From: Siphonobacter aquaeclarae
GTDB lineage: Bacteria; Bacteroidota; Bacteroidia; Cytophagales; Spirosomataceae
Direction of reading: 5' to 3'
DNA: 64,000 nt
Assembly: GCF_900103285.1 (NCBI RefSeq)
Contig: NZ_FNGS01000003.1
Location: forward strand, 186,001-250,000
The notes under the pieces are model-generated. The model did no database searches, had not been told where the DNA came from, and saw nothing but the letters and a program-made list of their open reading frames with translations. Shown here piece by piece: positions 61,205 to 64,000 of the stretch. Every line of letters starts with the position of its first letter. Position 1 is the first letter of the stretch. Made by a program: the position numbers and the translations under genes.

Positions 61205-62023
61205 CTATTCGCCGTCCATCTCTTTTTTGAATTGTTCGAAAGCTTTGAAAACGGCTTCGGCCAGCTTGGCCTGCCCGTCTTCACTGCGGAGGAAGGCTTC
61301 TTCCTCCGGGTTGGAAAGATAGCCGGTTTCGATCAGGACAGACGGAGTAGCGGTTTCCCACAAAACGATAAACCCGGCCTGTTTCACGCCGCGACTGGTG
61401 CGGCCGGCCCGCTTGAAATAGCGTTCGATTTTGGAGGCGAAATTAAGGCTGCTCGTCAGGTAGGCATTCTGGTAGTTTTCCAGCATGATCATGCCCAGCG
61501 GAGAATCCGGATCGAAGCCCTTGTACTTCTTTTCGTAATTGGCTTCCTGAAGAATAACGGCGTTTTCGCGCTTCGCTACAGCCAGGTTCTGTTCGGACTT
61601 GTGTAACCCCATGACGTAGGTTTCCGTGCCGTAGTAATCCCGGCGACTGGCCGGCAGTGCATTGGCATGGATGGAGATAAACAGGTCGGCTTTGTTTCGG
61701 TTGGAAATGGCGCCGCGTTCGTGTAATTCGATGAATACGTCGGATTTACGGGTAAAGATGACCTTGACGTTGGGGTAGTTTTCCCGGATAAGCCGGCCCA
61801 CTTCCAGGCCGATCGGGAGGACCACATTCTTTTCCTTGGTACCGTTTTTCCCGATTGCTCCGGGGTCTTTGCCGCCGTGGCCGGGATCAATGACGACCGT
61901 CCGGATCACGGACGACCGTTCGGGTTTGCTGCCGGGGTCACTTTCCTGGAAACTGAACAGGAAGAAAACAAGGCACAGTACCGGCCATACATTAACACAC
62001 TTTAACTGGCTTTTTTCACGCAT
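61205..62023 (-). CDS. N-acetylmuramoyl-L-alanine amidase (Amidase_3)
   Basis: A 272-residue cell-wall hydrolase that cuts the amide bond between muramic acid and L-alanine. A signal or anchor segment lies at about 11-27. Zinc ligands fit the family: His49 (VVIDPGHGGKDPG), Glu64 and His119 (LFISIHANAL); the catalytic glutamate is in VLIETGYLSN. The inserted helical segment typical of autoinhibited AmiB/AmiC-type members lies at about 130-195. First gene of an operon with PAP2 and divergent from lptD. Confidence 0.94.
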   Translation of the reverse strand: MREKSQLKCVNVWPVLCLVFFLFSFQESDPGSKPERSSVIRTVVIDPGHGGKDPGAIGKNGTKEKNVVLPIGLEVGRLIRENYPNVKVIFTRKSDVFIELHERGAISNRNKADLFISIHANALPASRRDYYGTETYVMGLHKSEQNLAVAKRENAVILQEANYEKKYKGFDPDSPLGMIMLENYQNAYLTSSLNFASKIERYFKRAGRTSRGVKQAGFIVLWETATPSVLIETGYLSNPEEEAFLRSEDGQAKLAEAVFKAFEQFKKEMDGE

Positions 62024-62051
62024 CTGTCTGAAGGATGGGGGAGATACTCCT

Positions 62052-62059
62052 TATTTTTG
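62052..62059 (+). promoter_or_regulatory. -7 box, candidate lptD promoter
   Basis: TATTTTTG fits TAnnTTTG on the plus strand. No clear TTG element is upstream. The leader would be about 150 bases. Confidence 0.35.
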
Positions 62060-62063
62060 TTCG

Positions 62064-62071
62064 CAAAAGTA
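62064..62071 (-). promoter_or_regulatory. -7 box, candidate amidase promoter
   Basis: On the minus strand these bases read TACTTTTG, an exact TAnnTTTG. It is 41 bases before the amidase ATG and lies back to back with the box at 62052. Confidence 0.4.
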
Positions 62072-62213
62072 CGGGAAAAAGCGAGTTGATGGCTTCTGAA
62101 CCCATTTTCAGCCGGTTATCTTCGCGTTTTCAATACTACAACGAAGGAATCGGCAAACTGTTTTTCTGCCTGGCGCCGGAGCATTTCACCATCCCATTAA
62201 CTACTCAAAAACG

Positions 62214-64000
62214 TTGCTTTACCGTCTTCTTCTGCTCTTTTTCGTGATGCTGGGTGTGCAGGCCTGGGGGCAGGATAAGCCTGCAGCGAAACCGCGTGCG
62301 GGTGTGCCGTTTGGCGCTATCCGCCGCCCGGTCAAAGCCGATTCGCTGAAACCCGTCGTGAAGGCGGATACTGTTAAAATGACCCATGCAGACTCGCTCC
62401 GGGAACAAAGCGACCTGCAGGCTCAGGTAGATTACTACGCGAAAGATTCGACTATTATGACGACCGACGAGCAGATCGTCGAGCTCTTTGGTGACGCGAA
62501 AGTCGACTACCAGGATATTCACCTGAAGGCGGATTACATCAAACTCAACTGGAAAACCAACGAGGTATATGCCATCGGCCGGAAGGATTCAACCGGCCGC
62601 ATGATCGGCGAACCGGTCTTCGAACAGGGCGCTGATACCTACAACACCAGCGAAATCCGGTATAACTTCAAGAGCAGGCGGGCGGCTATCAAAGCCATCA
62701 TTACCAAGCAGGGAGAGGGAAACGTCCGCGGAAAAATCGTCAAAAAAGACAGTTCGAATAACTTCTTTCTGCGGGGAGCTTTTTATACGACCTGTGACCT
62801 GGTCCACCCCCACTTCGGGATTCAGGCGTCCAAAATCAAGCTGGTGCAGGGGAAAGGAGATAACAGGCAGGTGATATCCGGGCCTTTCAACCTTGTGATT
62901 GCGGGGGTGCAGTTGCCACTGGGGCTCCCATTCGGCTTTTTTCCGTTCTCAGAAAAACGAAAATCCGGGTTTATCCTCGGAAACTACGGGGAGGAGCCTC
63001 AGAACCGGGGCTTTTATCTCCGGGATTTCGGATACTACTGGGCTGTTAATGACTACATGGGGCTGCGTTTTACCGGCCAGGTATACTCCAAAGGCGGCTG
63101 GGGCGCCGGTACGCAGGGAAACTACATAAAGAAATACAAGTACAGCGGAAGCTATAGCCTGATTTTCAACCACAATAAATCAGGAGACGAGGTAGGTTCA
63201 AACAAAACCATCTCGAACGACTTCAGTATTCAGTGGTCGCACTCCCCGCAAACGCTGGGCCGGCCGTACAGCTTCTCGGCGTCGGTCAACATCGCCAGCA
63301 GCAACTATACCCGGAACAACGAACAGAATATTACCAGCACAACCGGTTTGGGGCGGTACCAGCAGAACGTGTTCGGGTCGTCGGTGCAGTACTCCCATAA
63401 CTTTGGTAACTACATCCAGACGAGCGCGAACTTCCGGGTCAACCAGAACGTGACCACAAAAGCACTGACAGCCGGCGTCAGCGTCAGCGCGGCTGTGACG
63501 CAGTTCCAGCCCTTCCGCCGGAAAAAGGCCGTGACACCGGCCTGGTACGAATCGTTCCGCCTGGGGATGAACCTGACGAGCTCCGCGGACTTGACTAATA
63601 ACGTAACGACGCAGGTAACGACGAGCAGCAGCTATTCCAACGAATTCCGGCTCATTGCAGACAGCACGCAGACGAAGGGCATTAAAACCGGTGTCATTCC
63701 GTTCAACATCGACAACCTGCCGACGATTCTCAAAAACAGCCAGGTGAAGACGTCGTTCTCGGTGCCTATTTCCCTGCCGAACTTCAAAATCGCCCGGAAT
63801 ATCAACGTCACGCCGGGGGTGAGTCTCCAGGGAGATGTGTATACGAAACAGTACAAGTATACCTATGTCCCCCCTACTATTAAGTATGATTCAACGACCG
63901 GCGCGTACACCCAGGCCGACAGCGGGGGCGTCATGGTAAGTACAATCAGCAAGCCGGGCGTAACCTATTCATATGCGTTTTCTCTGGGAATCAATACCCG
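62214..64000 (+). CDS. lptD: LPS-assembly outer-membrane protein LptD, N-terminal part (truncated by window edge)
   Basis: The frame runs off the right edge; about 595 residues are visible. From a TTG at 62214 the signal is LYRLLLLFFVMLGVQAWGQ; an ATG at 62247 would cut off the charged part of the signal, so TTG is preferred. The periplasmic OstA-like region follows (VDYQDIHLKADYIKLNWKT, YNTSEIRYNFKSRRAAIKAI, DLVHPHFGIQASKIKLV), then the start of the large beta-barrel (GLPFGFFPFSEKRKSGFILG onward). LptD with LptE inserts lipopolysaccharide into the outer leaflet. This is the longer Bacteroidota type. Divergent from the amidase gene, an order I recall from other Bacteroidota. Confidence 0.9.
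   Translation, partial: MLYRLLLLFFVMLGVQAWGQDKPAAKPRAGVPFGAIRRPVKADSLKPVVKADTVKMTHADSLREQSDLQAQVDYYAKDSTIMTTDEQIVELFGDAKVDYQDIHLKADYIKLNWKTNEVYAIGRKDSTGRMIGEPVFEQGADTYNTSEIRYNFKSRRAAIKAIITKQGEGNVRGKIVKKDSSNNFFLRGAFYTTCDLVHPHFGIQASKIKLVQGKGDNRQVISGPFNLVIAGVQLPLGLPFGFFPFSEKRKSGFILGNYGEEPQNRGFYLRDFGYYWAVNDYMGLRFTGQVYSKGGWGAGTQGNYIKKYKYSGSYSLIFNHNKSGDEVGSNKTISNDFSIQWSHSPQTLGRPYSFSASVNIASSNYTRNNEQNITSTTGLGRYQQNVFGSSVQYSHNFGNYIQTSANFRVNQNVTTKALTAGVSVSAAVTQFQPFRRKKAVTPAWYESFRLGMNLTSSADLTNNVTTQVTTSSSYSNEFRLIADSTQTKGIKTGVIPFNIDNLPTILKNSQVKTSFSVPISLPNFKIARNINVTPGVSLQGDVYTKQYKYTYVPPTIKYDSTTGAYTQADSGGVMVSTISKPGVTYSYAFSLGINT

Noticed and set aside
62035-62247. 70-codon frame between amidase and lptD
   Set aside because: It covers the divergent promoters and the lptD start, and the translation shows no known features.

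Overview
The window reads as a chromosomal segment from a Bacteroidota bacterium, most likely a member of the Cytophagales (Spirosomaceae/Cytophagaceae-like). The signs are four SusC-type receptors (one cut by the window edge) with three SusD partners, promoters of the TAnnTTTG type instead of sigma-70 -10 boxes, no consistent Shine-Dalgarno sequences, a LytS/LytR-type two-component pair, a DUF6934-type gene, a PycTM-domain protein and the divergent amidase/LptD arrangement. Base composition looks moderately high in GC in genes and AT-rich in the long gaps. No phage, IS element, integrase or CRISPR array was seen.

Layout. 1-12 kb: three SusC receptors on the minus strand, two with complete SusD partners and no carbohydrate enzymes beside them. 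12-15 kb: a secreted M20 peptidase and a short-chain dehydrogenase that overlap tail to tail, then a small LTxxQ protein. 15-19.4 kb: two two-component systems (LytS/LytR-like and HAMP kinase/OmpR-like). 19.5-23.8 kb: rnpA, an S41 protease, a divergent PhyH oxygenase/AraC pair and tRNA-Pro(CGG). 23.9-30.8 kb: an ECF sigma factor, FecR-type anti-sigma factor, STN-containing SusC and SusD, which together form a complete cell-surface-signalling uptake locus ended by a 21-bp perfect hairpin. 30.9-32.7 kb: a DinB-family protein and a lipoprotein serine hydrolase. 32.8-42.7 kb: a minus-strand potassium-transport region with an NtrC-type regulator, a terminator, a 28-residue membrane ORF, kdpF, kdpA, kdpB, kdpC, a porin, a KdpD sensor half without kinase, and a separate histidine kinase.

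42.9-52.3 kb: an OmpA-like lipoprotein, a three-gene heavy-metal-type RND efflux operon (outer-membrane factor, adaptor, pump), a hypothetical protein, a lipase-like esterase and a 52-residue protein. 52.3-55.3 kb: a frameshifted DUF6934-like gene and nrdA. 55.8-64 kb: ribosomal protein L31, an SdiA-regulated-type lipoprotein, an HD-PycTM fusion, a SelW-like protein, YraN, a GH29 fucosidase, a PAP2 phosphatase, a cell-wall amidase and the start of lptD.

The points most worth a second look are the HD-PycTM fusion without a nearby cyclase, the frameshifted DUF6934 gene and its 52-residue neighbour, the small membrane ORF ahead of kdpF with a possible sigma-54 promoter, the split KdpD, and a family of word-like inverted repeats found in three gene gaps with a second, differently worded family in a fourth.
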